From JAJPHU01 sp035553375 (GTDB lineage Bacteria; Planctomycetota; Planctomycetia; Gemmatales; Gemmataceae), in the NCBI GenBank assembly GCA_035553375.1, contig DATNCY010000047.1, positions 16,567-80,566 on the forward strand: a DNA stretch of 64,000 nt. Direction: 5' to 3'. A program made the translations under genes and the position numbers. Positions 35,466 through 43,892 of this stretch are shown one piece after another. The notes below the pieces were generated by a model. It was not told the DNA's origin. It saw nothing but the letters and a program-made list of their open reading frames with translations, and did no database searches. The stretch's first letter is position 1. Every line of letters starts with the position of its first letter.

Positions 35466-36971
35466 ATGAACGCGATCAATGAGAAACCGCCGGCGCGACG
35501 TTCGGCGGGGCTTCTGCTGCACCCCACGTCGCTGCCCGGACCTTATGGGATCGGCGATCTCGGTCCGGCGGCCTATGCCTGGGTGGATGCTCTGGTAGCC
35601 GCCCGTCAGACCTGGTGGCAGGTGCTGCCGCTGGGGCCGACGGGCTATGGGGATTCTCCCTATCAGGCTTTCTCCGCTTTCGCCGGTAATCGCTATCTCA
35701 TAAGTCCTGAATTATTGGCGCGCGACGGCCTCATCAAGGAAGCCGACCTGTCCAGCGTGCGCTTCCCGGCGAACCATGTGGATTTTGGCAGCGTCATCCC
35801 CTTCAAGACGGCGTTGCTGGCGCGAGCGTGGGAGAATTTTTTATCCGGGGCGGCGGCGTCGCTGCGTTCGCCGTTTGAGGCATTCTGCGTGCAGGAGGCA
35901 CGCTGGCTGAATGACTTCGCCTTGTTTTTGGCCCTCAAGGACGTTCACGGCGGTGCCAACTGGCAGGAGTGGCCGCGCGAACTCATGATGCGTCAACCGG
36001 CCGCGCTGAAGGACATTCGCCGGCAGTTGAGCCGCGCTGTCGGTCTGCACCAGTTCACGCAGTTCCTCTTCTTCCGCCAATGGAAGGAACTCAAGCACTA
36101 CGCCAATAGCCGGGGGATTTATCTCATCGGCGATGTGCCCATCTTCGTCGCCAGCGACTCAACGGATGTGTGGGCCAACCCGGAATTGTTCCTGCTGGAT
36201 GAGGACCGCCGGCCCACCTTCGTGGCGGGCGTGCCGCCGGACTATTTCGCGGCGACCGGCCAGCGCTGGGGCAATCCCCTCTACGACTGGGATGCTTTGA
36301 AACGCACACGCTACGCCTGGTGGATCGCCCGTCTGCGGGCCATGCTGGCGCAGGTCGATCTGGTTCGCCTCGATCACTTCCGCGGCTTCGAGGCGTACTG
36401 GGAGATTCCCGCCGATATGCCGACCGCCGAGGTCGGCCGTTGGGTGTCGGTTCCCGGCGCCGATTTTCTGACGACCGTGCGCGAGGCGTTCGGTGGTTTG
36501 CCGCTGATCGCTGAGGATCTCGGATTGATTACGCCGGAAGTGGATGCGTTGCGGAATCAGTTTCAACTGCCGGGTATGCGTATTCTGCATTTTGCCTTCT
36601 ATGGCGATCCGAAAGATCGCTTTTTGCCGCATAACTACGAACGCCATACGGTGGCCTACACCGGCACCCACGACAACGATACGACGCTCGGTTGGTACGC
36701 GACGTTGCAGGAACACGAACGGCGTTATCTGCATCGCTACATGCCGAACGGCTGTGGCGACATCGCCTGGGATTTGATTCGCATGGCCTGGGCTTCGGTC
36801 GCCGATTATGCACTGGCCCCGCTGCAAGATGTGATGAGCCTGGGCAGCGAAGCACGCATGAATCTGCCTGGACGCGAGGCGGGCAACTGGAGTTGGCGCT
36901 TCACGGAGTCCATGCTGACCCAGCCGTTGCTCGATGGTCTCGCGGAGTTGACAGAGGTATATTGGCGCTGA
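35466..36971 (+). CDS. malQ: 4-alpha-glucanotransferase (amylomaltase)
   Basis: The 501-aa product is a complete GH77 enzyme: GLLLHPTSLPGPYGIGDLGP, GYGDSPYQAFSAFAGNRYLI, VDLVRLDHFRGFEAYW (nucleophile Asp), PLIAEDLGLITPEV (acid/base Glu) and AYTGTHDNDTTLGW (stabilising Asp). It transfers maltooligosyl units between alpha-1,4-glucans during glycogen or maltodextrin metabolism. A GH13 gene lies 4.5 kb downstream on the other strand. GGGAGG precedes ATG 35466 at short spacing. Confidence 0.95.
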   Translation: MNAINEKPPARRSAGLLLHPTSLPGPYGIGDLGPAAYAWVDALVAARQTWWQVLPLGPTGYGDSPYQAFSAFAGNRYLISPELLARDGLIKEADLSSVRFPANHVDFGSVIPFKTALLARAWENFLSGAAASLRSPFEAFCVQEARWLNDFALFLALKDVHGGANWQEWPRELMMRQPAALKDIRRQLSRAVGLHQFTQFLFFRQWKELKHYANSRGIYLIGDVPIFVASDSTDVWANPELFLLDEDRRPTFVAGVPPDYFAATGQRWGNPLYDWDALKRTRYAWWIARLRAMLAQVDLVRLDHFRGFEAYWEIPADMPTAEVGRWVSVPGADFLTTVREAFGGLPLIAEDLGLITPEVDALRNQFQLPGMRILHFAFYGDPKDRFLPHNYERHTVAYTGTHDNDTTLGWYATLQEHERRYLHRYMPNGCGDIAWDLIRMAWASVADYALAPLQDVMSLGSEARMNLPGREAGNWSWRFTESMLTQPLLDGLAELTEVYWR

Positions 36972-36976
36972 GTTTG

Positions 36977-37022
36977 CCAGCCCGCGGCGCAAGCAAGGGA
37001 TTTCGTGCTGACGCTGAGGAGC
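36977..37022. repeat. Degenerate copy of the CCAGCCCGCAGCGCCAGC family
   Basis: The left arm CCAGCCCGCGGCGCAAGCAA is intact; the right arm (CGTGCTGACGCTGAGGAGCG) has decayed. It begins six bases after the malQ stop codon at a convergent junction. Confidence 0.6.
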
Positions 37023-37028
37023 GGTGAT

Positions 37029-37199
37029 CTAGCGAAGCAGAGCCGGCGGCCGATCGACGCTGCCGGTGTCGTCGGAATAGCGCATCGCCATAAATCCGGC
37101 GATGGCGGCGAGCGTCAGAATACTGGCAACGAATACCCACTCGATCGCCAGTACACAACCGCGATCATCATGCCAGAAATCCCGCAATAGCTTGAGCAT
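37029..37199 (-). CDS. Short single-span protein, pilin-like
   Basis: This 56-aa ORF reads MLKLLRDFWHDDRG, then CVLAIEWVFVASILTLAAIA as a hydrophobic segment, then a polar tail. The layout (short basic leader, Gly, a Glu six residues later within a hydrophobic helix) resembles the small Flp-like pilins of planctomycetes. That assignment is tentative. The codon choice and the clean hydrophobic block favour a real gene. The region 37200-37445 shows no gene. Confidence 0.5.
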   Translation of the reverse strand: MLKLLRDFWHDDRGCVLAIEWVFVASILTLAAIAGFMAMRYSDDTGSVDRPPALLR

Positions 37200-37445
37200 T
37201 GGCCGATTCTCTCGGTGATGGATTTTGGGGCGGGCCTTGTTCCCGGAGGACTATTGCAGAAGCCATGCCACTCACAAGCTGGCTAGCGAAAGATCTCTTG
37301 TCAACAGAACAACTCGATACACTTCAAGACCTTAGGGCGAGACGGCCGCGTTCGCGGCCATCGCGCCACGGCCGAGTCGGTGTAATGGGAAGGAAGAAGG
37401 GAGTTGTAAACCCTGTTAAGAAGGCTTATCCAAGCGCCACGGCGA

Positions 37446-37820
37446 TCAAGACGGCAAGACGTTGGCGATCGTTTCGGCCAGGGCACGCTGGGCCAAACCG
37501 CGTCCCTTGGCGAGCGCCTGGGCCGCGCCGAGGGTGAGTCGCGGATCGGGGAACGGCAAATGGGCCAGGGCGTCGTCAACATTTTGAGTCAGGGAGTAGC
37601 GGCCGGCCTCCAGGTTCACGATGACGCCCGACGAGCGCAACAGGTCGAGATCGCGATAGAAGCCGCGCACGTCCACGCGAAGACGGCGGGCGATGGCCTC
37701 GCGGGTTTGCGAGCCGCCGGCCAGCAATTGCACCATACGGAATACGCGGACGAAGCGCTCGGGGGTGACTCCGGCGGCGGTCGGTGTCGATTTCGTGGGG
37801 GACTTGCGTTTCTTGGCCAT
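37446..37820 (-). CDS. Small helix-turn-helix protein, DeoR/WYL-type DNA-binding domain
   Basis: The 124-aa product has a Lys-rich N-terminus, then a winged helix: RVFRMVQLLAGGSQTREAIA, RRLRVDVRGFYRDLDLLRSS, GVIVNLEAGRYSL. This is the layout of the HTH_11 domain of WYL/DeoR regulators, but no WYL or sugar-binding domain follows. It is about a third of the usual length and may be a stand-alone DNA-binding protein. It is divergent from bshB1. Confidence 0.75.
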   Translation of the reverse strand: MAKKRKSPTKSTPTAAGVTPERFVRVFRMVQLLAGGSQTREAIARRLRVDVRGFYRDLDLLRSSGVIVNLEAGRYSLTQNVDDALAHLPFPDPRLTLGAAQALAKGRGLAQRALAETIANVLPS

Positions 37821-37989
37821 ATCGTCCTCAATACGAACAATGCCAGGGACTCAAGATGCGAAGGATTGATGGACGAGACAGGTGGACGACTACTCAATAG
37901 ACCGCGCGATGCAGCCAACTATTCGGATAGTAGAGACGCCGCTGTGTGAAAGCAAGCGCGTCTGCTATGCTGACGCCGGTCGTTCCCCG

Positions 37990-38053
37990 TGTATGCGCGT
38001 CGCGTGGCTTGGCATTTCGCGCGAAACGCCAAGCCACGCGACGCGCATACACA
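37990..38053. repeat. Long near-perfect palindrome with TTTCGCGCGAAA core
   Basis: TGTATGCGCGTCGCGTGGCT with TGGCATTTCGCGCGAAACGC is mirrored almost fully to ACACA, forming a 64-base palindrome with one evident mismatch near the centre. It lies 18 bases before the bshB1 start codon, in its promoter or leader region. Confidence 0.88.
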
Positions 38054-38071
38054 AGTACGAGTGACACGCAC

Positions 38072-38767
38072 ATGACACCGCTCGACTATCTGGTCATCGC
38101 TCCCCACCCGGATGACGCCGAACTGGGCGTCGGCGGGACGATTTTGCTGTTGCAAGCGCAGGGGGCGCGGGTGGGCGTTCTCGATCTGACCGACGGTGAA
38201 CCGACGCCTCATGGGAGTTTGGAGATTCGCCGGCGTGAGACGGAAGAAGCCACCGCGATTTTGGGGTTGGCCTGGCGTGGCAATCTCGGCCTGGTCAATC
38301 GCCGATTGGAAGCGACTCTCGACGCTCGCGCCCGCCTGGCCGGCGTCCTGCGCGAACAGCGGCCGCGCGTCCTGTTCGCTCCCTACTGGGATGATACCCA
38401 TCCCGATCATATCGCCGCCAGTACGCTGGTCGATGCCGCCCGTTTCTGGGCCAAACTGACCCGCTGCGATCTGCCGGGTGAACCGTACTATCCGAAACAA
38501 ATCATCTATTACTTTAGTGTTCATCTTCGCATTCATCCACGTCCGTCGTTCGTCCTCGACATCACGCCGCACCTGGAGACGAAAATGCGTGCCGTGGCCT
38601 GCTATCGTTCGCAGTTCATTGAGGGCCGGCCGACGAACCCGCCGACGCTGCTGGACGACCTGCGCGATCGCGCCCGCTACTGGGGTTGGGCCATCGGCGC
38701 CGGCTACGGCGAGCCGTTTGTAACCCGCGAAGAAGTTGGACTACGCGGTTTGCGTGATCTAGTCTGA
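38072..38767 (+). CDS. bshB1: PIG-L family deacetylase, BshB1-type
   Basis: The 231-aa product has the zinc site of PIG-L/LmbE deacetylases: VIAPHPDDAELGVGGT (His-Pro-Asp-Asp), and WDDTHPDHIAASTLV with the third His ligand. TDGEPTPHGSLEIRRRETEE, FEGRP-like segment QFIEGRPTNPP and ETKMRAVACYRSQ fit BshB1, which deacetylates GlcNAc-malate in bacillithiol synthesis. bshA and bshC are not in the window, so the substrate is inferred from family resemblance. Confidence 0.88.
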   Translation: MTPLDYLVIAPHPDDAELGVGGTILLLQAQGARVGVLDLTDGEPTPHGSLEIRRRETEEATAILGLAWRGNLGLVNRRLEATLDARARLAGVLREQRPRVLFAPYWDDTHPDHIAASTLVDAARFWAKLTRCDLPGEPYYPKQIIYYFSVHLRIHPRPSFVLDITPHLETKMRAVACYRSQFIEGRPTNPPTLLDDLRDRARYWGWAIGAGYGEPFVTREEVGLRGLRDLV

Positions 38768-38921
38768 CGAGGCATCCCCCGACGGCAACGCCGAGTAAGA
38801 CGACAACAACAGCGCGGCAGGGTGGAAACGACGAAGAAAACGCTGTTTTTATGCGGTTGCCATCCCTGCGCCGGACGATACTCCTCACGTCTATCCACGA
38901 GATGTAGGAAGGGGGTGGTGC

Positions 38922-39146
38922 GTGGGGCGCGAGTTCAACGTCCTGGCGTTGCTCAAGGGCGAGGAGCGCTACATCTACGTGTATGATGATGACAGTCGTT
39001 CGCCCCTGCTGGAAGCGTTTCGCGCTCAGGCCGCCGACCCGGACTTGAGCCTAAACTGGTTCGACGTGGTGGTGTTGAGCCAGAAAGCTCGCGAACAGGC
39101 AGCCAGCGCTACGCTGCCACAACCAGAGAAACCGCGAAGGTTCTAA
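38922..39146 (+). CDS. Small conserved-looking protein of unknown function
   Basis: The 74-aa product starts at GTG behind AGGAAGGGGG. It reads MGREFNVLALLKGEERYIYV with YDDDSRSPLLEAFRAQAADP, a compact alpha/beta pattern, and ends Pro/Arg-rich. Similar small proteins (ORFs beginning with a Phe-x-Val-Leu-Ala-Leu strand followed by an acidic Tyr-Val-Tyr-Asp-Asp turn) are familiar from planctomycetes, but no function is known to me. The 150 bases before it show nothing. Confidence 0.6.
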   Translation: MGREFNVLALLKGEERYIYVYDDDSRSPLLEAFRAQAADPDLSLNWFDVVVLSQKAREQAASATLPQPEKPRRF

Positions 39147-39169
39147 GATGCACTAACAGGATGAATTGC

Positions 39170-39219
39170 CAGCCCGCAGCGCCAGCAAGGGATTCCCTTG
39201 CTGGCGCTGCGGGCTGGCC
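39170..39219. repeat. Palindromic repeat, CCAGCCCGCAGCGCCAGCAA family
   Basis: A perfect-armed copy whose right flank CCAAAAGGTTCGTGCCTCTA is shared with the copy at 43515-43606 and, in variant form, with 54362-54470. The mobile unit is therefore longer than the palindrome alone. It ends 20 bases before the ribosome site of the xer gene. Confidence 0.92.
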
Positions 39220-39249
39220 AAAAGGTTCGTGCCTCTAAGAGGAGTGCGC

Positions 39250-40149
39250 ATGGAAGAAGCCTTGGCCGAGTTCCTGCGTCATCTGGCGCTGGAGAAGAAT
39301 GCGTCGGAGCATACGGTCAAATCGTATCGCGAAGACCTGACGCAGGCCGTGGGTTTCTTCCGTACCCGCCTGGCGAGCCAAACGCCCCGGCCGGAGCAGT
39401 TGACGACGCGCGTGCTTCGCGCTCACCTCGCCTGGCTGAGCGAACAAGGCTACGCTCGCAGTACCATCGCGCGTCGCCTGGCGGCCATCCGCTCGTGGTG
39501 CCGCTTCCTGTGCCGGCAAGGTACGCTGTCGGCCAATCCCGCGATGGGTCTGCGCGGTCCGCGCCAGGACAAGAAATTGCCGCACTTTGTCTCGCGCGAG
39601 GATATGACGCGCTTGCTGGAAACGCCGCCGGCCGCTGTCCCACTGGGACTTCGCGATCGAGCCATCCTCGAAACGCTGTACTCGGCCGGTCTGCGCGTCA
39701 GCGAGTTGACCGGCCTTGATGTCGGCGACCTGGATCTCAGCGACGGACTGGCCACGGTGCGCGGCAAGGGCCGCAAGGAACGGCTGGCTTTGTTGGGTCC
39801 GCAGGCCGTGGCAGCGATTCAGCACTGGTTGCCCGAACGTCAGGCGCTGGCTGGGCCGCGAGCGGCGACGCAACCGGCGCTGTTTCTCAACAAGAACGGT
39901 ACCCGCCTGTCCTCGCGCAGCGTGGGCCGGTCGCTGGAAAAATATCTCGCCCAGGCTGGACTCGATCCACGCACCAGTCCGCATACATTGCGGCACAGTT
40001 TTGCCACTCACCTGCTCGACGCCGGCGCCGACATCCGCAGCGTTCAGGAACTGCTCGGACACCGCAGCTTGGCGACAACCCAGATATACACACACGTAAG
40101 CACACAGCGGCTACGCGATAGTTATCACAAAGCCCACCCTCGCGCCTGA
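39250..40149 (+). CDS. xerC/xerD: Tyrosine recombinase XerC/XerD
   Basis: The 299-aa product is a standard Xer recombinase. A SAM-like N-terminal domain (FLRHLALEKNASEHTVKSYR) is followed by the catalytic domain with Arg in YSAGLRVSELTGL, Lys in GKGRKERL, HTLRHSFATHLLDAG, LGHRSLATTQIYTHV and the Tyr nucleophile in QIYTHVS. Xer enzymes resolve chromosome dimers at dif. The length, the C-terminus and the lack of phage genes argue for the host enzyme. GAGGAG precedes ATG 39250. Confidence 0.92.
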   Translation: MEEALAEFLRHLALEKNASEHTVKSYREDLTQAVGFFRTRLASQTPRPEQLTTRVLRAHLAWLSEQGYARSTIARRLAAIRSWCRFLCRQGTLSANPAMGLRGPRQDKKLPHFVSREDMTRLLETPPAAVPLGLRDRAILETLYSAGLRVSELTGLDVGDLDLSDGLATVRGKGRKERLALLGPQAVAAIQHWLPERQALAGPRAATQPALFLNKNGTRLSSRSVGRSLEKYLAQAGLDPRTSPHTLRHSFATHLLDAGADIRSVQELLGHRSLATTQIYTHVSTQRLRDSYHKAHPRA

Positions 40150-40190
40150 CCTTCAGGCCGGATGCAGAATGCCGAACGGAGTTGATAGCA

Positions 40191-41339
40191 ATGACGACCC
40201 GCGTCTCTCTCCGCCTAATGTCTCTTTGTTGCGCATGCTGCATGATGCACGCGGTATCATGGGCGTCTGCCTCAGCCCAGGAAGTGGAGTGGCGGCAAGA
40301 CTACGTCAAGGCTCGACAAGAAGCGGTCGAGAAGAATCGTCCCCTCGTCATTGATGTGGGCACCACGGACTGCTACTGGTGCAAGCAACTCGATCTGCGC
40401 ACCTTCAAAGACCCCGCCATTATTGCCCTGCTCAATGAGCGCTGCATTCCGCTCAAGATCGACGCGGAGCAACATGCCCGGTTGACGGCGGCGCTGCGTG
40501 TGGATACCTACCCCACGCTGGTCTTCGCCACGCCCGAGGGCAAAATTGTCGGCTATCAGCAAGGGTTCATTGAGGTGAGTCCCTTGCAGCAACGGCTGAA
40601 TACCCTCTTCAGCGCCGCGCCGCCCAGCAGCGGGACGAATCGCGAGTTGCAAGAAGCGATCCAAGCCGTGGCCGTGGGCGATTATCCGCGGGCCATCGCC
40701 TTGCTCAAACCTGTGGCCGCTAACAGCAAAGATCAGCCCATCCAAAACCAGGCCAAGCAAATGCTTCAGGATCTGGAGAAGCAAGCGGCCGGCCGCTGCG
40801 CCGAGGCCCGTCAACTCGTCGAAAGCGGCAAGGTGCCGCAGGCTGTCGAGACCGTGACGGGTTTGGTGCGCGACTATCCCGGCACCCAGGCGGCGCGCGA
40901 GGGCGGTCAATTGTTGGTAACGCTGGCCAGCCGAGTTGTCCCACACGAGAATTCGCGCAGCCGGCTCGCCCGGGAACTACTCGACCAGGCCCGCGACGAT
41001 CAGCGTAAGCAGCAGTTTCTTTCCTGCCTGGATCGTTGTGAGAACCTCAGCACCACCTACCCCGATCTAGCCGAGGCCGCGGAGGCGAACAAGTTGGCCG
41101 CCGAGATCAAGGCCAACCCGGAATGGACCAAGCAAGCCTGCGATCAGATGGGCGAGCGCCTGAGCATGCTGTATCTGACGCTGGCCGAGACCTGGCTCAA
41201 GAAGGGCCAGCCACAGCAGGCCGTTTTCTATCTGGAGCGCATTGTGCAGACGTTCCCCAACACGCGCAACGCCGACATCGCGCAGATGCGTCTGGCGCAG
41301 ATTAAGGGACCAAGCCGTATGCCGGAATTGAAGAAGTAA
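40191..41339 (+). CDS. Periplasmic thioredoxin-fold protein with TPR-like repeats
   Basis: The 382-aa product has a signal peptide ending in ASAQE, then a thioredoxin_7-like domain (RPLVIDVGTTDCYWCKQLDL, CxxC active site; VDTYPTLVFATPEGK with the cis-Pro). A helical region of tetratricopeptide-like units follows (YPRAIALLKPVAANSK, KVPQAVETVTGLVRDYPG, KKGQPQQAVFYLERIVQTFP). A periplasmic reductase or assembly role is inferred. ATG 40191, with GGAG nine bases upstream, is preferred over TTG 40182. Confidence 0.85.
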   Translation: MTTRVSLRLMSLCCACCMMHAVSWASASAQEVEWRQDYVKARQEAVEKNRPLVIDVGTTDCYWCKQLDLRTFKDPAIIALLNERCIPLKIDAEQHARLTAALRVDTYPTLVFATPEGKIVGYQQGFIEVSPLQQRLNTLFSAAPPSSGTNRELQEAIQAVAVGDYPRAIALLKPVAANSKDQPIQNQAKQMLQDLEKQAAGRCAEARQLVESGKVPQAVETVTGLVRDYPGTQAAREGGQLLVTLASRVVPHENSRSRLARELLDQARDDQRKQQFLSCLDRCENLSTTYPDLAEAAEANKLAAEIKANPEWTKQACDQMGERLSMLYLTLAETWLKKGQPQQAVFYLERIVQTFPNTRNADIAQMRLAQIKGPSRMPELKK

Positions 41340-41343
41340 CATC

Positions 41344-41469
41344 GTGTAGCCGCGACTCTTGGAATGCAGAAGTCAGAAGTCAGAAGTCAGAATGCAGAAT
41401 GAAAGACCATCTAGTTTTCATTCTGCATTCTGCATTCTGCATTCTGCATTTCAAGAGTCGCCGCTACAC
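41344..41469. repeat. Nested inverted repeat, AGAAGTCAGAAGTCAG/CATTCTGCATTC family
   Basis: Outer arms GTAGCCGCGACTCTTG and complement enclose iterated AGAAGTCAGAAGTCAGA units facing CATTCTGCATTCTGCATT units. It fills the convergent gap between the thioredoxin/TPR and amylase genes. Confidence 0.85.
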
Positions 41470-41494
41470 GGATCGCCCATAAAGTCAGTGGGTC

Positions 41495-43009
41495 TCACAT
41501 CGCCACCACCTCGAACAGGTGATAGCCCCACGCCGCCATGTCCAGGTACAGACCGCGCGATACGAGTTCATCGCCCGCGCGCTCGTACTGCGCGCTGCTC
41601 AACAGATCGCGCAGCAGCACACGCTTGCCTCGCAGTTCCGCGAAGGGCAATTCGACATAGCACTGTCCGCGCGTCGAACCGAAGTGGACCGCCGCCATCA
41701 GCTGCGGTCCCGGCCCCGGCTCCCAGCCGAAGGCAATGAAATCATCTACCGTCGTATTCCCCGCCCACGCCGGCCGGCAGGTATACAGACTCCAGCAGCC
41801 CTCGCGCACTTGCGGGCGTTTCAGGCATTCGAGCAACTTCGCGTAAAATGTTTGCATGGCCGGATCGACCGCCTCGGCGCGACGGCGGGCGAGATGGATC
41901 GACGCATGCGCTCGCCGCCCCTCCAACTGACCCTCCTGAAGAAAACGTAGCCCCGGCGTAAGGTACGTCAGCACAGCGGCCGGCCAATGGACCTGGGGAG
42001 GAAACACCTCGGCGGCCCGCTTCTCGTCGTGGTTCTCCAAAAACCGCGCACAATGATTCTGGAACGAGACCGGGGCGCTGAGATGACCACGCACAGGGCC
42101 AGCCTTTTGCTCGCGCAGCCCATCGTACAACCGTTTGTCATAGGTGTAAGTGAAACCTTGTTGCTGCAAGACCCACTCCAGATCCCAGTACACCTCGGCC
42201 AGGAGCAGAAAGTCGGGATGACGGCTGCGCACCGCAGCGAGAGCGTCCGGCCAGAAGGGTGCATCGACGGGAGGGCTGCGATCGCTGGGCAGGGCGGCGT
42301 CGCCCCAGGTTTTCACGAACACATCGGACAAGAGCAACATGGCCATGTCGCAGCGCACACCGTCGCAGCGATCGGCGACGCGCACCAACTCGGTCTGCAT
42401 GGCGGCGCGCAACTCGGCATGACGATAGTTCAGCTGCAAGGTGTCGGGCCAACCGGGGAAGTACGGATCGCGGCCGTGAGCCAGGATGAGCGAACGGGTG
42501 CCGCTCTGGATGCGACACCAGTTGCGCGGCTCGCGTGCCAGGTCCGCCTCGCTGCCCCAAATGTAAAACTCGGGATGCGATTGCGTCCACGGATGATCGA
42601 GGGCGGTGTGATTGGGCACGAAATCGAGCAGCAAGCGCAGGCCACGCTGATGCATTCGTTGCCGCAGGCGAGCCAGCGCCGCGTCGCCGCCGAAATCGCG
42701 GTTCACCGTGTACTCCTGCACGGCGAACGGCGAACCGCAGATGTCCTCTTCCTTCATGTCGGGCAGGTCGTGCGCATAGCCTCGCAGCCATTCGGGGTTC
42801 GTGCGCGAAACCTGCCGACCGGCTGGTCCCGTCTGCCAGACGCCGAGCATCCAGATTACGTCGAAACCAAGCGCTGCCAGTCGATCGAGCCATGCTTCGG
42901 AGAGGTCGTCGAGTGTGGCCCCAGGGCCGATCTCGCCGAGCAGGATGCGCGTGTTGATCTGATACAAAGTCGGATACAGCGGAAGAGAGGTCACGAGAGA
43001 CTCCGGCAA
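41495..43009 (-). CDS. GH13 alpha-amylase-family glycosidase
   Basis: The 504-aa product is a TIM-barrel GH13 protein with the catalytic triad visible: Asp221 in DGVRCDMAML, Glu272 in LLLAEVYWDLEW and Asp328 in FLENHDEKR. The usual region I motif DFVPNHTALDHP is also present. It lacks a signal peptide and probably acts on cytoplasmic glucans or trehalose-type sugars. Specificity is not readable. The C-terminal beta domain ends ...WGYHLFEVVAM. Confidence 0.9.
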   Translation of the reverse strand: MPESLVTSLPLYPTLYQINTRILLGEIGPGATLDDLSEAWLDRLAALGFDVIWMLGVWQTGPAGRQVSRTNPEWLRGYAHDLPDMKEEDICGSPFAVQEYTVNRDFGGDAALARLRQRMHQRGLRLLLDFVPNHTALDHPWTQSHPEFYIWGSEADLAREPRNWCRIQSGTRSLILAHGRDPYFPGWPDTLQLNYRHAELRAAMQTELVRVADRCDGVRCDMAMLLLSDVFVKTWGDAALPSDRSPPVDAPFWPDALAAVRSRHPDFLLLAEVYWDLEWVLQQQGFTYTYDKRLYDGLREQKAGPVRGHLSAPVSFQNHCARFLENHDEKRAAEVFPPQVHWPAAVLTYLTPGLRFLQEGQLEGRRAHASIHLARRRAEAVDPAMQTFYAKLLECLKRPQVREGCWSLYTCRPAWAGNTTVDDFIAFGWEPGPGPQLMAAVHFGSTRGQCYVELPFAELRGKRVLLRDLLSSAQYERAGDELVSRGLYLDMAAWGYHLFEVVAM

Positions 43010-43164
43010 GGTCGTTCCGCGCCTGTCGCGGCGCGTCTAGAGTTTCCTACACCGCTCAGGCGGCGGCGTCCAATTTTTTGCCTTCTTAGCTTTTCGTGAG
43101 ACTGCTATATATATTGCGATTATGCGGTCCCTTTCTGGTCGAATGAGTACAAAAAGGTTCTGCA

Positions 43165-43464
43165 ATGGCGAAAAACCTCTATGTGGGCAATCTTACCTGG
43201 GATACAAACTCCAACGACTTGCTGGCGCTGTTCCAGGCTCATGGAACGGTGGCGCAGGCGCAGGTTATGACCGATCGAGAGACGGGCCGGTCGCGCGGCT
43301 TCGGGTTCGTCGAAATGGTCCATGACGAAGAAGCCCAGGCGGCCATTGAAACGCTTAACGGCACGCCCTTTCGAGGTCGGCCTCTGAGGGTCAACGAAGC
43401 TCGGCCACGCGAGGATCGCCGCCGCGACGGTGATCGCGGATACGGCCAACGACAGAGCTATTGA
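43165..43464 (+). CDS. RRM-type RNA-binding protein
   Basis: The 99-aa product is one RNA-recognition motif: RNP2 KNLYVGNLTW and RNP1 GRSRGFGFVEM, followed by an Arg/Gly/Asp-rich tail ending RGYGQRQSY. Such single-RRM proteins occur in cyanobacteria and planctomycetes, where some are cold-induced. AAGG lies before ATG 43165. Nothing else is evident in the divergent gap to the amylase gene. Confidence 0.92.
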   Translation: MAKNLYVGNLTWDTNSNDLLALFQAHGTVAQAQVMTDRETGRSRGFGFVEMVHDEEAQAAIETLNGTPFRGRPLRVNEARPREDRRRDGDRGYGQRQSY

Positions 43465-43514
43465 TTGTGGCCGATCGGGGAGACGCAGGACTGTTCATTG
43501 TTTCAAAACTGAGT

Positions 43515-43606
43515 AAGAGGCACGAACACAATGAATTGCCAGCCCGCAGCGTCAGCAAGGAATCCCTTGCTGACGCTGCGGGCTGGCCAAAAGGTTCGTG
43601 CCTCTA
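43515..43606. repeat. Palindromic repeat, CCAGCCCGCAGCG family with outer arms
   Basis: The inner palindrome (43539-43586) carries paired changes in both arms (GTCAGCAAGG / CTTGCTGAC). Outer arms AGAGGCACGAAC and GTTCGTGCCTCT (43515-43526, 43595-43606) are inverted around it, so the full unit is 92 bases. The rest of 43465-43892 shows no gene. Confidence 0.92.
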
Positions 43607-43892
43607 AGTCGATCTACCGATTTTTCAGGAATTACGGCGACCAGGCCTGCCTCCAGGCTGCCCAATTTGAAACAGCGAACAGCCCTGGGGTATTTAATCG
43701 TTAGAATCGTTAAGCTCAAGCCGGCACTTCTCAAATGCCGATGCTATTCTACTGATGGAAGACTACAGGAACGGGCGATGGGCGTTGATCCGAGGCTTCA
43801 CTCCGTTGCATACGATGAGGCTCGCTCCGCTCTTTACCCGTCTTGCCAACCCTCGATTGACTCCCTCGTTTACCGTGCAAAGAGGAGTCGGA

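Noticed and set aside
39250..40149. Tyrosine recombinase as sign of a prophage or integrative element
   Set aside because: Length, motifs and neighbours fit the host XerC/XerD enzyme; no phage genes or attachment sites flank it.
43077..43130. Promoter-like AT-rich stretch upstream of the RRM gene
   Set aside because: TATATATATT is present, but no -35 element at a normal distance is convincing by eye.
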